Assembly (NCBI GenBank): GCA_037349315.1
Contig: JBAIAC010000010.1
Location: 33,396,001-33,460,000, forward strand
Source: Chelydra serpentina
Lineage: Eukaryota > Chordata > Testudines > Chelydridae
Direction of reading: 5' to 3'
DNA length: 64,000 nucleotides
The notes under the pieces are model-generated. The model was not told the DNA's origin. It was given only the letters and a program-made list of their open reading frames with translations, and ran no database searches. Shown in pieces: positions 21,901 to 31,744 of the stretch (positions are counted from its first letter, which is position 1; the number at the start of each line of letters is the position of its first letter). The translations under genes were made by a program, and so were the position numbers.

Positions 21901-24900
21901 GAACCATAGAATCATAGAATCATAGAATCTCAGGGTTGGAAGGGACCTCAGGAGGTCATCTAGTCCAACCCCCTGCTCAAAGCAGGACCAACCCCAACTA
22001 GATCATCCCAGCCAGGACTTTGTCAAGCCTGACCTTAAAAACCTCTAAGGAAGGAGATTCCACCACCTCCCTAGGTAACCCATTCCAGTGCTTCACCACC
22101 CTACTAGTGAAAAAGTTTTTCCTAATATCCAACCTAAACCTCCCCCTCTGCAACTTGAGACCATTACTCCTTGTTCTGTCATCTTCTACCACTGAGAACA
22201 GTCTACATCCATCCTCTTTGGAACCCCCTTTTAGGTAGTTGAAAGCAGCTATCAAATCCCCCCTCACTCTTCTCTTCTGCAGGCTAAACAATCGCAGTTC
22301 CCTCAGCCTCTCCTCATACGTCATGTGCTCCAGCCCCCTAATCATTTTTGTTGCCCTCCGTTGGACTCTTTCCAATTTATCCACATCCTTCTTGTAGTGT
22401 GGGGCCCAAAACTGGACACAGTACTCCAAATGAGGCCTCACCAGTGCCGAATAGAGGGGAATAATCACGTCCCTCGATCTGCTGGCAATGCCCCTACTTA
22501 TACAGCCCAAAATGGCGTTAGCCTTCTTGGCAACAAGGGCACACTGTTGACTCATATTCAGCTCTCGTCCACTGTAACCCCTTGGTCCTTTTCTGCAGAA
22601 CTGCAGCCCAGCCATTCGGTCCCTAGTCTGTAGCAGTGCATGGGATTCTTCCGTCCTAAGTGCAGGACTCTGCACTTGTCCTTGTTGAACCTCATCAGAT
22701 TTCTTTTGGCCCAATCCTCTAATTTGTCTAGGTCCCTCTGTATCCTGTCCCTACCCTCCAGCGTATCAACCACTCCTCCCAGTTTAGTGTCATCTGCAAA
22801 CTTGCTAAGGGTGCAGTCCACACCATCCTCCAGGTCGTTGATGAAGATATTGAACAAAACCGGCCCCAGCACCGACCCTTGGGGCACTCCACTTGATACC
22901 GGCTGCCAACTAGACATGGAGCCATTGATCACTACCCGTTGAGCATGACCATCCAGCCAGTTTTCTATCCACCTTACCGTCCATTCATCCAGCCCATACT
23001 TCTTTAACTTGCTGGCGAGAACACTGTGGGAGACTGTATCAAAAGCTTTGCTAAAGTCAAGAAATAGCACATCCACTGCTTTCCCCTCATCCACAGAGCC
23101 AGTTATCTCATCATAGAAGGCAATTAGGTTAGTCAGGCATGACTTGCCCTTGGTGAATCCATGCTGACTGTTCCTGATCACTTTCCCCTCCTTTAAGTGG
23201 TTCAGAATTGATTCCTTGAGGACCTGTCCCATGATTTTTCCAGGGACTGAGGTGAGACTGACTGGCCTGTAGTTCCCTGGATCTTCCTTCTTCCCTTTTT
23301 TAAAGATGGGCACTACATTAGCTTTTTTCCAGTCATCCGGGACCTCCCCCGATTGCCATGATTTGTCAAAGATAATGGCCAATGGCTCTGCAATCACATC
23401 GGCCAACTCCTTTAGCACCCTCAGATGCAGTGCATCCGGCCCCATGGACTTGTGTTCGTCCAGCTTTTCTAAATAGTCCCGAACTACTTCTTTCTCCACA
23501 GAGGGCTGGTCACCTCCTCCCCATACCGTGCTGCGGAGTGCAGCCGCCTGGGAGCTGACCTTGTCTGTGAAGACAGAGGCAAAAAAAGCATTGAGTACAC
23601 TAGCTTTCTCCACATCTTCTGTCACTAGGTTCCCTCCCTCATTCAGTAAGGGGCCCACACTTTCCTTGACCTTCTTCTTGTTGCTCACATACCTGAAGAA
23701 ACCCTTCTTGTTACTCCTAACATCTCCGGCTAGCTGCAACTCCAAGTGTGATTTGGCCTTCCTAATTTCACTCCTGCATGCCTGAACAATATTTTTATAC
23801 TCCTCCCTGGACATTTGTCCAATCTTCCACTTCTTGTAATCTGCTTTTTTGTGTTTAAGACGAACAAGGATTTAACTGTTAAGCCAAGCTGGTCACCTGC
23901 CATATTTACTTTTCTTTCTACACATCGGGATGGTTTGTTCCTGCAACCTCAATAAGGTTTCTTTAAAATACAGCCAGTTTTCCTCGACTCCTTTCCCCCT
24001 CATGTTATTCTCCCAGGGGACCTTGCCCATCAGTTCCCTGAGGGAGTCAAAGTCTGCTTTTCTGAAGTCCAGGCTCTGTATTCTACTGCTCTCCTTTCTT
24101 CCTTGTGTCAGGATCCTGAACTCGACCATCTCATGGTCACTGCCTCCCAGGTTCCCATCCACTATTGCTTCCTCTACTATTTCTTCCCTGTTTGTGAGCA
24201 GCAGGTCAAGAAGAGCTTTTCCCCTAGTTGGTTCCTCCAGCACTTGCACCAGGAAATTGTCCCCTACACTTTCCAAAAACTTCCTGGATTGTCTGTGGAC
24301 CGCTGTATTGCTCTCCCAGCAGATATCGGGGTGATTAAAGTCACCCATGAGAACCAGGGCCTGTGATCTAGTAACTTCTGTTAGTTGCTGGAAGAAAGCC
24401 TCGTCCACCTCATCCCCCTGGTCTGGTGGTCTGTAGCAGACTCCCACCACGACATTACCATTGTTGCTCACACTTCTCAATTTAATCCAGAGACTCTCAG
24501 GTTTTTCTGCAGTTTCATACTGGAGCTCTGAGCAGTCATACTGCTCTCTTACATACAACGCAACTCCCCCACCTTTTCTGCCCTGCCTATCCTTCCTGAA
24601 CAGTTTATATCCATCCATGACAGTACTCCAATCGTGTGAGTTATCCCACCAAGTCTCTGTTATTCCAATTACATCATAATTCCTTGACTGTGCCAGGACT
24701 TCCAGTTCTCCCTGCTTGTTCCCCAGGCTTCTTGCATTTGTGTATAGGCATTTAAGATAACTCACCGATCATCCTGCTGTCCCAGTATGGGGCAGGAGCC
24801 CTCCCCTCTTGCACTCACCTACTTGTGCTTCCTCCCGGTATCCCACTTCCCCACTTACCTCAGGGCTTTGGTCTCCTTCCCCCGGTGAACCTAGTTTAAA

Positions 24901-25155
24901 GCCCTCCTCACTAGGTTGGCCAGCCTGCTTCCAAAGATGCTCTTCCCTCTCTTCGTCAGGTGGAGCCCATCTCTGCCTAGCACTCCTTCTTCTTGGAACA
25001 CCATCCCATGGTCAAAGAATCCAAACCCTTCTCTCCGACACCATCTGCGTAGCCATTCGTTGACTTCCACGATTCGACGGTCTGTATCCCGGCCTTTTCC
25101 TGCCACAGGGAGAATGGACGAGAACACCACTTGCGCCTCAAGAGAGTTTCTCCAT
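21901..25155 (-). mobile_element. Nearly complete young CR1 LINE (about 3.25 kb)
   Basis: The 3' end on the minus strand is the CR1 signature: repeated ATTCTATG units at 21901-21930 and 'ggttggaagggacctcagga'. Moving 5', ORF2 (reverse transcriptase, then endonuclease) spans 21998-24765. A gap of about 125 bases and the end of ORF1 at 24891-25160 follow. The beginning of ORF1 and the 5' UTR are missing, so the copy is 5'-truncated. It interrupts an older CR1 in the same orientation. It carries few lesions (two stops and one frameshift in ORF2), so it is much younger than its host copy. No obvious target duplication was seen, which is usual for CR1. Confidence 0.92.
21998..24765 (-). pseudogene. 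CR1 ORF2: APE endonuclease and reverse transcriptase, broken by two stops and one frameshift
   Basis: This is the retrotransposition polyprotein of the young CR1. The endonuclease part (24765-23893, about 290 codons) keeps the APE-type motifs [28 protein letters not shown] and GSDHEMVEF. The reverse transcriptase part (23814-22558) keeps [33 protein letters not shown] and the catalytic FADD (22789-22800). The C-terminal part (22563-21998) has [17 protein letters not shown] and [19 protein letters not shown]. Both main parts share a frame but are separated by TGA (23893-23895) and TAA (23872-23874). A one-base loss inferred near 22562-22566 shifts the frame at the junction VTVDES/ELNMSQQ. The frame opens at a GTG after an upstream TGA (24769-24771), so the true start is unclear. 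The copy cannot make a full enzyme as it stands. Confidence 0.92.
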
Positions 25156-25160
25156 GCCAT
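24891..25160 (-). pseudogene. CR1 ORF1, C-terminal SGNH-esterase fragment
   Basis: About 85 codons of CR1 ORF1 end at a stop near 24891. 'VVFSSILPVAGKGR', 'VNEWLRRWCRREGFGFFDHG' and 'GRDGLHLTKRGKSIF' follow the esterase-like domain known from CR1 ORF1. The D and H of DGLH fit the catalytic Asp-His block of SGNH hydrolases. The catalytic serine block lies upstream and is lost. The first few codons run into older CR1 sequence at about 25155, so the apparent ATG at 25158-25160 is probably not a natural start. The ORF1 stop lies about 125 bases before ORF2 opens. In the family this protein is thought to bind RNA or membranes with ORF2; nothing here shows it is expressed. Confidence 0.8.
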
Positions 25161-25640
25161 TGGTCATTCTTGTCACCCCCTTTAGTCTGCAGTATTTTTT
25201 CTGAAATGGAGGGACCAATACTGCACACACAGTATTCAACGTGAGGCCACACCACTGGTTTATATACATGCATAACATTCTCTGTATTATTCTCCATCCC
25301 ATTCCTTATGTATCCTAACGTCTTGTTTGTGTTTTGACCATAGCTGCACATTGACTAGATGTCTTTTTTGAACTGTCCTCAGCAACACCCAGGTCCCTTT
25401 CCTGAGCTGATGCAGCTAATTTGGAACTCTTGAAGGTGTGGTAGTAGTTTACATTTCCTCCTCTAATGTGCATTACTTTTCATTTAACAACATTGAATTT
25501 CATTTGCCATCATGTTGCCCATTCACCTACCTTGTTTAGGTCTCTCTGAAATTCCTCAAAGTCCTCCCTGGTACTGGGGTAGGTGTCTCTCCAACTTCTT
25601 TGGCAGTGAAGACTGAGGAAAGAAAGCCTTTCCACTAGCT
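25156..25640 (-). repeat. Old CR1, right (5') portion
   Basis: This continues the copy broken at 21900. 'cattcttgtcacccccttta', 'gcacacacagtattcaacgtg' and 'gcacattgactagatgtct' follow the usual CR1 order. The minus strand encodes relics of 'KTLGYIRNGMENNTENV' and 'YKPVVWPHVEYCV', the conserved stretch after the polymerase domain. Near 25600 'ggcagtgaagactgaggaaagaaagcc' belongs to the start of the polymerase region, so the middle of this copy has been deleted. The right boundary is approximate. Confidence 0.7.
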
Positions 25641-26270
25641 TTGGTGATCCAGTGAGTGAATGAGTGCCATTCTGGTTCTGAATTAAAGTCATTTTCAGAA
25701 GCACAGGAAATTCTATAAACAAACCGCACACACAGAGACATTTCGTTTTATAGGTTATATATTCACCTATATATATATTTTTACGGTGGTTTAACTCAGA
25801 ATGGCTCCCTTGGTCATCGTATATTATAACATTAGTACTAAATACAGTGTTAAACTTGTAGTAGTAATTACTTTGTAGAATATATTTACCAAGAGGAAAA
25901 ATAAAAGACCCTAAAACTGACTGCCTAAAAGATCAGAAGAGTGGCTTTGTAAGAATGATACATTCATGTTTCCCATATCTAATCCCTGTGTGTTTTCCAG
26001 CCATACATTAATTGTTTGCTTTACTGACCAAACCAAGTTTTCATTACTGCCCGAGTTGCAAAGCAAACACACCTTTAGAAGAATGGCTTGCACAGATGCA
26101 ACCACAGCTGCATGTAAAGAGCTGCACACCAGAAGTCATTTGCAAAACACAACAATAACTTTAATTGGTCCTAGAAAAACAATGCTGTGTATTTTTGAGT
26201 GCCATCTACTGGGTCTGGCACCTTATCTATCAACTAACTATCTGCATATATACAGACATCTTTTTTTTTT
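25641..26270. other. No gene or repeat recognised
   Basis: AT-rich. A 'tatatatatat' patch lies near 25770 and a T run near 26262. Nothing else supported. Confidence 0.35.
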
Positions 26271-27160
26271 GCAGAATGCTCTCCTAACAGAGCATGGGAG
26301 AGGTTCGGGGCAAGGGAGGAACATTCCGCTTCTCATCCAGTTTTCATAGAGGGGGGGACAAAAATGTCTCCCCCAGCCAGGAGACTGTGGTGGAGGGGCT
26401 GCAAGAGAGGAAAGGGGATGCCAGTTCAAGCCCCAAAAGTACAGCAGCAGCTTCTGAGATCACCCCACTCCTACCCCTGTGGGCTGCCTAACTGGAGACT
26501 TCACCCACAAGGCGGAGGCAGCTCCAGACTTAGCCAATGGAGGGAGGGTTCAGCTTCCCTCCCGCTGGCTGCACTCACAGGAAGTATGAGCAAGAGTCCT
26601 CTCTCTACAGACCTGGGGCAGAGAGAAGAGGGCAGAGGGTACCTATGCCCCTCATCCCCTTTCCCTTCCCCTCCCCCACATACTCTCCAAATGGGGGAAG
26701 GAATTGCTGTTGGGAGGACTGGACCCCCAAAAGGGGAGGCAGAGAGTATGGGGAGGACACTGGGAGACAGAGGACACTGAGGGGGAGCAGACACTGGAGA
26801 TACACAGAGCATAGACTGAGGGGGACATCAGAGGCTACAGAACATTGGAGATGGGGTGGCACAGAGCACAGGGGTGGCACAGGGGAACACAGAGCAGGTG
26901 GGAGAAGAAGCCAGGAAAGAGGAGGACACAGCATTGGGTATGTGTGTGTGGGGGGGAAACAGGGCACTATGGGGAAACTAGTGGGGTACAGAGCACTGTA
27001 CGCATATACACATGCATGCACAGACACAGTCATGCACACAAACACCTTTATGGGATAAATGTAGGACATGATGCTTCTGAGGAGATTTTGGGAGGAGAAG
27101 AACCAAGGTCATCTGTGCTGCCAGCCCCTTGTCCCTCTCCCATGTCTGGGTCAAAATGAC
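26271..27160. repeat. G/A-rich low-complexity and minisatellite-like tract
   Basis: Purine-rich on the + strand. Bases about 26740-27000 repeat variants of 'gaggacactg', 'gcacagagcac' and 'aggggtggcacag' at irregular spacing. The long overlapping frames in several registers on both strands (up to 173 codons) are due to this composition. Confidence 0.5.
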
Positions 27161-27164
27161 TATT

Positions 27165-27182
27165 CCCCCCCCCCCCCCCCCC
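27165..27182. repeat. Poly-C run (18)
   Basis: Eighteen consecutive C on the + strand; length may be unreliable in assembly. Confidence 0.9.
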
Positions 27183-27615
27183 AGCATTTTGTGTGTGGTG
27201 GCATCTAAGATGATCTGGGTCTTTTCTGTCTTGTACACCAACAGCAGTGTCTGCTACATTTTAACAGAAGCCAAGTGATGATGTAAGAGGCAGACTCCAC
27301 CTTGAACTTCAGATCCCAGCTTGCTTGTGCTTTATTATGTCCTGTTCACACTAATTTCATAGGTATTATTAAGGCACCTATCGCCAGAGTATCTCTTAGA
27401 ACTGGCCTGAATTAACACTTAAATGCTTTGACATCTCTGTTTTCCTGGGAAGCCACTACCCCAGCACTGTGGTTTAATTTTTGTTGAAATACAAAGGAAA
27501 AGATTATTTTTCCTAGTGTGGGAGCAGAAGCCTCACATATTGTTTTTGTAAAGTTGGGCCCTAAATTACTTTCTAGTATAACCAACAGTTACCAGTGGTT
27601 CAAATGTGTTATATG
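27183..27615. other. No gene recognised
   Basis: Nothing supported. Confidence 0.35.
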
Positions 27616-27838
27616 TAGGGCCCTAACAAATTCACGGTCCATTTTGGTCAATTTCACGGTCATAGGATTTTAAACATCATAAATTTCATGATTTCAGCTA
27701 TTTAAATCTGGAATTTCACGGTGTTGTAATTGTAGGGGTCCTGACCCCAAAAGGACTTGGGGGGGGTGTCGCAAGGTTATTGTAGAGGGATTGTAGTACT
27801 GCTACCCTTACTTCTGAACTGCTGCTGGTGGTGGCTTA
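27616..27838. repeat. One arm of a long-inverted-repeat element
   Basis: 'tagggccctaacaaattcac', 'tttggtcaatttcacggtca' and 'gaatttcacggtgttgtaat' lead into 'gtaggggtcctgacccc' and a G run. I recognise this as one half of a turtle foldback element that normally has a mirrored second arm. Here the second arm is absent. The element stops near 'gctgctggtggtggc'. Confidence 0.5.
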
Positions 27839-27997
27839 GCTCAAAACCAAAAAACAAACAAAAATGTGCAAAAATATCCGATGCAGAAAGTTCTATGTCT
27901 TAAATTATTTATTTTTTTCCTTATTAGTATCTTGCAGTTCTGTAGCCTCTTCCACCTACAGATTTCAAAGTGAGTTATAAACATTTGTGAATTAAAA

Positions 27998-29290
27998 AGG
28001 GTGGATAAAAATCAATGGGTTTTTTTTAAAATAAAAAAATCGGATATTTTTATTTAAATCAGGGGTTTTTTTTTGATAAAATGCTTTTTGAGGAAAAAAT
28101 CTATCTAAAGATAGTTTTAAGATACATTATAGTTCAAAGATATCTCATCATGGAATAGGGTTTATAAATTCTAATTCTATAGTATGAGACAATATATTCA
28201 TGAATAGAAACTTAAGAAAAGTTTTGTAAATGTGTTCCAATAGTTCATGGATTAGGGACCTTCATTGATTTGAGATCTACCACAGCATTCTCTCACTAAA
28301 AGGGAAAACCTATAATGGTAGCAGGCCGTAAAAGAGACCCAGTTTGGGAATAAAAACCATTCAAGAGATATATGTTTGCTGATGATGTTTTAAAGAAAGG
28401 CACACCAGTGAACTGATGGAAGTCACTTAAGCACTTGGATTCAGAGACTGCTGAAGTGATAATCTCACTTTTAACAGCAGTAGTTTCTTCTGCCAGTGTA
28501 GAAAGAATATTTTCTTCCTTTGGACAAATTCATTCCAAATTGAGAAATCGTTTGGGATCTGAAAAAGCAGGAAAGCTTGTTTTTCTTTTCCAGATTATGA
28601 ACAAACAGGAAAATGAAGGTGAAGACAACTGAGTTAGCTGCAGAAGCCAATATATTAAGACCTGGCCGATATAGTTGATTTAATTTTTGTTTTTTTGTTT
28701 TTTAAAATATTTCATGTAACAATTTTAGTTAAAAACAATTTTAACAAAAACAAACCTGATTTTAAAAACTTGAATGTTTAAATTTAAAAAATCATATGCT
28801 TGTTTTGTTAAAATGTTATATGTTTTCTGTTGAAGAAAAAATTGCAGAAAACATAATGTTGTTTTAGTTAAATAAAACAATTTAAATGTTTGTCTGGTGA
28901 TGGTCTCCTACTAATACAGCATGGCAAGAAAATCCTCCAAATATTAATGATTAACCTGTTGAATTGGAGATAGTTCACCTCCCAATGACTTCATAAATAT
29001 CTGCTTCAATTACCTTTGGTAAATGAAATAACCAAACAATCATTCATTTTCTGATATAGCTGTAAAACGAATCTGAAATGTTTTCAAAATAAATCACTTA
29101 AAAATGTATAGTGTGTACCTTCTAAAAGTGAAACCTACATCTATTTGTGAGTTGTGAAAAATATGTATTAAGGTTATAAGCAACCAACAAGAATGCACTT
29201 TTATGTAGAAATCCATGATTAAATCAAGTCTTCCTAACTAGCGATTTAAATCATGATTTAAATCAATTTGATTAAAATCAAATCCACCCT
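27998..29290 (+). mobile_element. hAT transposon deletion derivative (1.29 kb)
   Basis: The ends AGGGTGGATAAAAATCA (27998) and TGATTAAAATCAAATCCACCCT (ending 29290) are inverted repeats. The flanks 'TGAATTAA' (27988-27995) and 'GGAATTAA' (29291-29298) agree in 7 of 8 bases, fitting a hAT target duplication. Two extra A lie between the left copy and the repeat. Inside is a fused remnant of the transposase (28315-28632). Much of the rest is A/T-rich non-coding sequence, with 'aaatcatgatttaaatca' near the right end. Confidence 0.8.
28315..28632 (+). pseudogene. hAT transposase: start joined to C-terminal dimerisation domain
   Basis: One frame runs from ATG at 28315 to the stop at 28630-28632, broken by two internal stops (TAA at 28351-28353, TGA at 28414-28416). 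The start reads MVAGRKRDPVWE, like the first residues of a BED zinc finger, but the zinc ligands are missing. About 40 codons later comes the hATC dimerisation domain: SSASVERIFSSFGQIHSKLR followed by NRLGSEKAGKLVFLFQIMN. The DDE catalytic core that should lie between is absent. The intact protein would have been several hundred residues. An internal deletion therefore joined the two ends, giving a non-autonomous copy. Confidence 0.85.
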
Positions 29291-29608
29291 GGAATTAAGC
29301 TTCACATCACTCATGTGAAGTAAATAAATATTATAACTCCACTTTCAGATTGCTTGAGAGGCTTCTAATAGAACTAAAATTCATCTATACCTTTATCAGC
29401 AAACAAAAAGGCCATATATACCACTATCCAGTAAACTGACAGTTCAGTGAACATCCCTGGCCCATTTGAACCAGTCACTTAGGAAATCAATGGGGATAAT
29501 GTATGAGATTTGTTTCGGCACTTAGCAGATTCCTGTGCTTTCTGCTGGAGAAATATCAGCAAAAAAGACTCTAGCAAACTGGTAGAAAACCTAGCTTCTA
29601 AGGAAGCG
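29291..29608. other. No gene recognised
   Basis: Short AT-rich stretch between two mobile elements. Confidence 0.35.
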
Positions 29609-30040
29609 ACAAAGGGTCCTGTGGCACCTTATAGACTAACAGAGGTATTGAAGCATAAGCTTTCGTGGGTCAATACCCACTTCTTCAGATGCAAGCAGTG
29701 GAAATGTCCAGGGGCAGATATAAATGTGCAGGGAAGATTCAGGCTAGAGATAACGAGGTAAGCTTAATCAGGGAGGGTGAGGCCCTCTTCTAGAAGTTAA
29801 GGTGTGAAGACCAAGGGAGGAGAAACTGCTTTTGTAGTTGGCTAGCCATTCATAGTCTTTGTTTAGTCCTGAGCTGATGGTGTCAAATTTGCAAATGAAC
29901 TGAAGCTCTACAGTTTCTCTTTGGAGTCTGGTAGAATCAATGGGAGGCTTAGTAAGGGAGATGTTCATAGATTTCTGGAAGAACAATCCCAGACATGAGT
30001 CCATATCATTATTGTCCTTCTACTCTATCCTGGATGTCAA
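29609..30040 (-). mobile_element. Penelope-like element, 3' end
   Basis: On the minus strand the end of the coding region reads PPIDSTRLQRETVELQFIC then KFDTISSGLNKDYEWLANYK (about 29940-29830). The copy at 30.9-31.3 kb has the same order. The 3' UTR follows, then a hammerhead-like motif (29651-29688) and the terminal block 'tctgttagtctataaggtgcc'. This is a 5'-truncated copy. The upstream boundary is uncertain. No clear target duplication was found. Confidence 0.75.
29651..29688 (-). ncRNA. Hammerhead-like ribozyme motif in Penelope-like 3' end
   Basis: On the minus strand: CUGAAGA (29682-29688, fits the CUGANGA core), one extra A, a 6-bp helix GUGGGU/ACCCAC with a 4-base loop (29665-29680), then GAAA (29661-29664). 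A small GC-UUAU-GC hairpin (29653-29660) and UU at the expected cleavage position (29652-29651) follow. Hammerhead motifs are known in Penelope-like elements. The extra A before helix II departs from the canonical form. Helix I is not evident. Confidence 0.6.
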
Positions 30041-30836
30041 GTGCAAGCTAGATACAATATATTCCATGGAAGAGAATATCTACAGGAATCCTTGGAAGTG
30101 CGGAAAAGTCTAGTGAAACAGTAACAAAAGCCACATCAGCACCAAGTCCCAACAGGACCAGACACAGAAAGAATTATTTGTGGGAATTGCACTATTTGTG
30201 AGTGTCATAAAAAGCATCCAGACAGACTGCACCTTTCCCCATCACCTCAGAGCAGGACTATCTAGAAAAAATTAAGTTTGCCGTTATATCAGGAGAAGAA
30301 TATCTCCATGACTGGAGATGCCAGGGAAGATCCTTGACTGTACTGGGCAGGAAACCGAGAAGCCATCTGAGGCAAGCTCTGACAGAATATGCAAAGCCCT
30401 TCTTCAGCTCTGTTAATGATTGTTACTGAAAGAAGGACCCTGCTTAGTACTGAAATTAGAATTGTCTCTGTTTTGAAGCAGATGAATCTGGCTGTATCTG
30501 CAACCTTTATTTTCATTGGCTAGAAGGAAGCTAGTTCAGAAAAAAGGAAGGATTACTACTGCTGCAATTTTCAAAGCAGCCCTGGGGATTTTGATTCACA
30601 GTTTTTACTAAAATTAATTGTAATTGGGCTTTAATCCCTTAGTCCACTTTGAAAATCTCATTTTACATGTAGACACAATGTGGATCACTCTCTCATTTTA
30701 TGAAACTACTATGGATGTGTCCACATTCCTATAATATCTGACTGCAGCCTGACTATCTAGCAGATACAATCTGAGGGGATAATTGTGTGGGAGGGGTGCT
30801 TTTTCTTTCACTAGGAATAGGATCAAGCCTGGAATA
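30041..30836. other. No gene recognised
   Basis: Nothing supported on either strand. Confidence 0.35.
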
Positions 30837-30851
30837 ACTACTGTATATGTA

Positions 30852-31319
30852 ACAACAACGAGGAGTCCTTGTGGCACCTTAGAGACTAACAAATTTATTT
30901 GGGCATAAGCTTTCGTGGGCTATAACACACTTCATCAGATGCATGGAGTGAAAAATACAGTAAGCAGAATATATATCCTAGCACATGAAAAGATGGAAGT
31001 TGCCTTACCACGTAGGGGGTCAGTGCTAATGAGCCAATTCAATTAAGGTGGAAGTGGCCTATTCTCAACAGTTGATAAGAAGGAGTGAATACCAAGGGAG
31101 GGGAAATTACTTTTGTAGTGCTAATGAGGCCGTGTAATCAAGGTGGCCCATTTCCAACAGTTGACAAGAAGGTGTGAGTATCAGCAGAGGGAAAATTACT
31201 TTTTGTAGTGACCCATCCACTCCCAGTCTTTATTTAGGCCTAATTTGATGGTGTCAAGTTTGCAAATTAATTCCAGTTCTGCAGTTTCTCGTTGGAGTCT
31301 GTTTTTGCAGTTTTTTTAT
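30852..31319 (-). mobile_element. Penelope-like element, 3' end, with 15-bp target duplication
   Basis: ACTACTGTATATGTA occurs at 30837-30851 and, exactly, at 31320-31334, so the insertion borders are clear. On the minus strand the insert starts in coding sequence (ACTCCAACGAGAAACTGCAG, the 'LQRETAEL' block). It continues through 'KDWEWMGHY' and a 3' UTR to a decayed hammerhead-like motif (30903-30938), then ends 'gtgccacaaggactcctcgt'. The UTR contains a diverged internal repeat ('ggcccatttccaacagttga' and 'ggcctattctcaacagttga', on the + strand near 31141 and 31056). It was inserted as a 468-bp 5'-truncated copy. Confidence 0.85.
30903..30938 (-). ncRNA. Decayed hammerhead-like motif
   Basis: CUGAUGA (30932-30938) and GAAA (30911-30914) are present on the minus strand, with the same extra A. 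Helix II (GUGUG/CCCAC) has a mismatch. The base expected to be U next to the GC-UUAU-GC hairpin is C (30902), so the A-U pair at the cleavage site is lost. Probably inactive. Confidence 0.55.
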
Positions 31320-31334
31320 ACTACTGTATATGTA

Positions 31335-31744
31335 GTACTTCAAATCTATCTGCAGTACATTTATCATGGCATATTAAGGAATGAGCCATTGTATCATCCA
31401 GTCCAGTGACCCAAAGGGGGCCTTAAAATATTTGGTCTAATAAAATATTCCTCTATCTCCATTTGTGAATCAATGGGAATGCCTGGTGTTCAGTCCAGGA
31501 TCAGACCCTGGGCACTCTCTCTCTCTCTCTCTCTCTCTCCTTCTCTTCTATATCAGACCCCCTTGCCAATTCTTTCCAACAAAACTAAGTAACTGACATA
31601 TGTGTCCAGGGTAGGACTTAGACTGACTGTGGCTCTGATTGATCAGAAACATAGGGCCTTAATATCACTCTTATTAAGGAGTGACATAGGAAATTAAGGT
31701 CCATAAATGGAGAGAGAGAGGTTCTGCTGGAAAGATATTTTTGG
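31335..31744. repeat. Unannotated spacer with (CT)n microsatellite at 31514-31539
   Basis: Thirteen CT units. Otherwise no gene or repeat recognised. Confidence 0.8.

Noticed and set aside
22020..24679. Several + strand frames opposite the young CR1.
   Set aside because: They are antisense shadows of CR1 ORF2.
26501..27069. Long frames on both strands (up to 173 codons).
   Set aside because: They overlap each other in several registers in G/A-rich repetitive DNA and have no domain.
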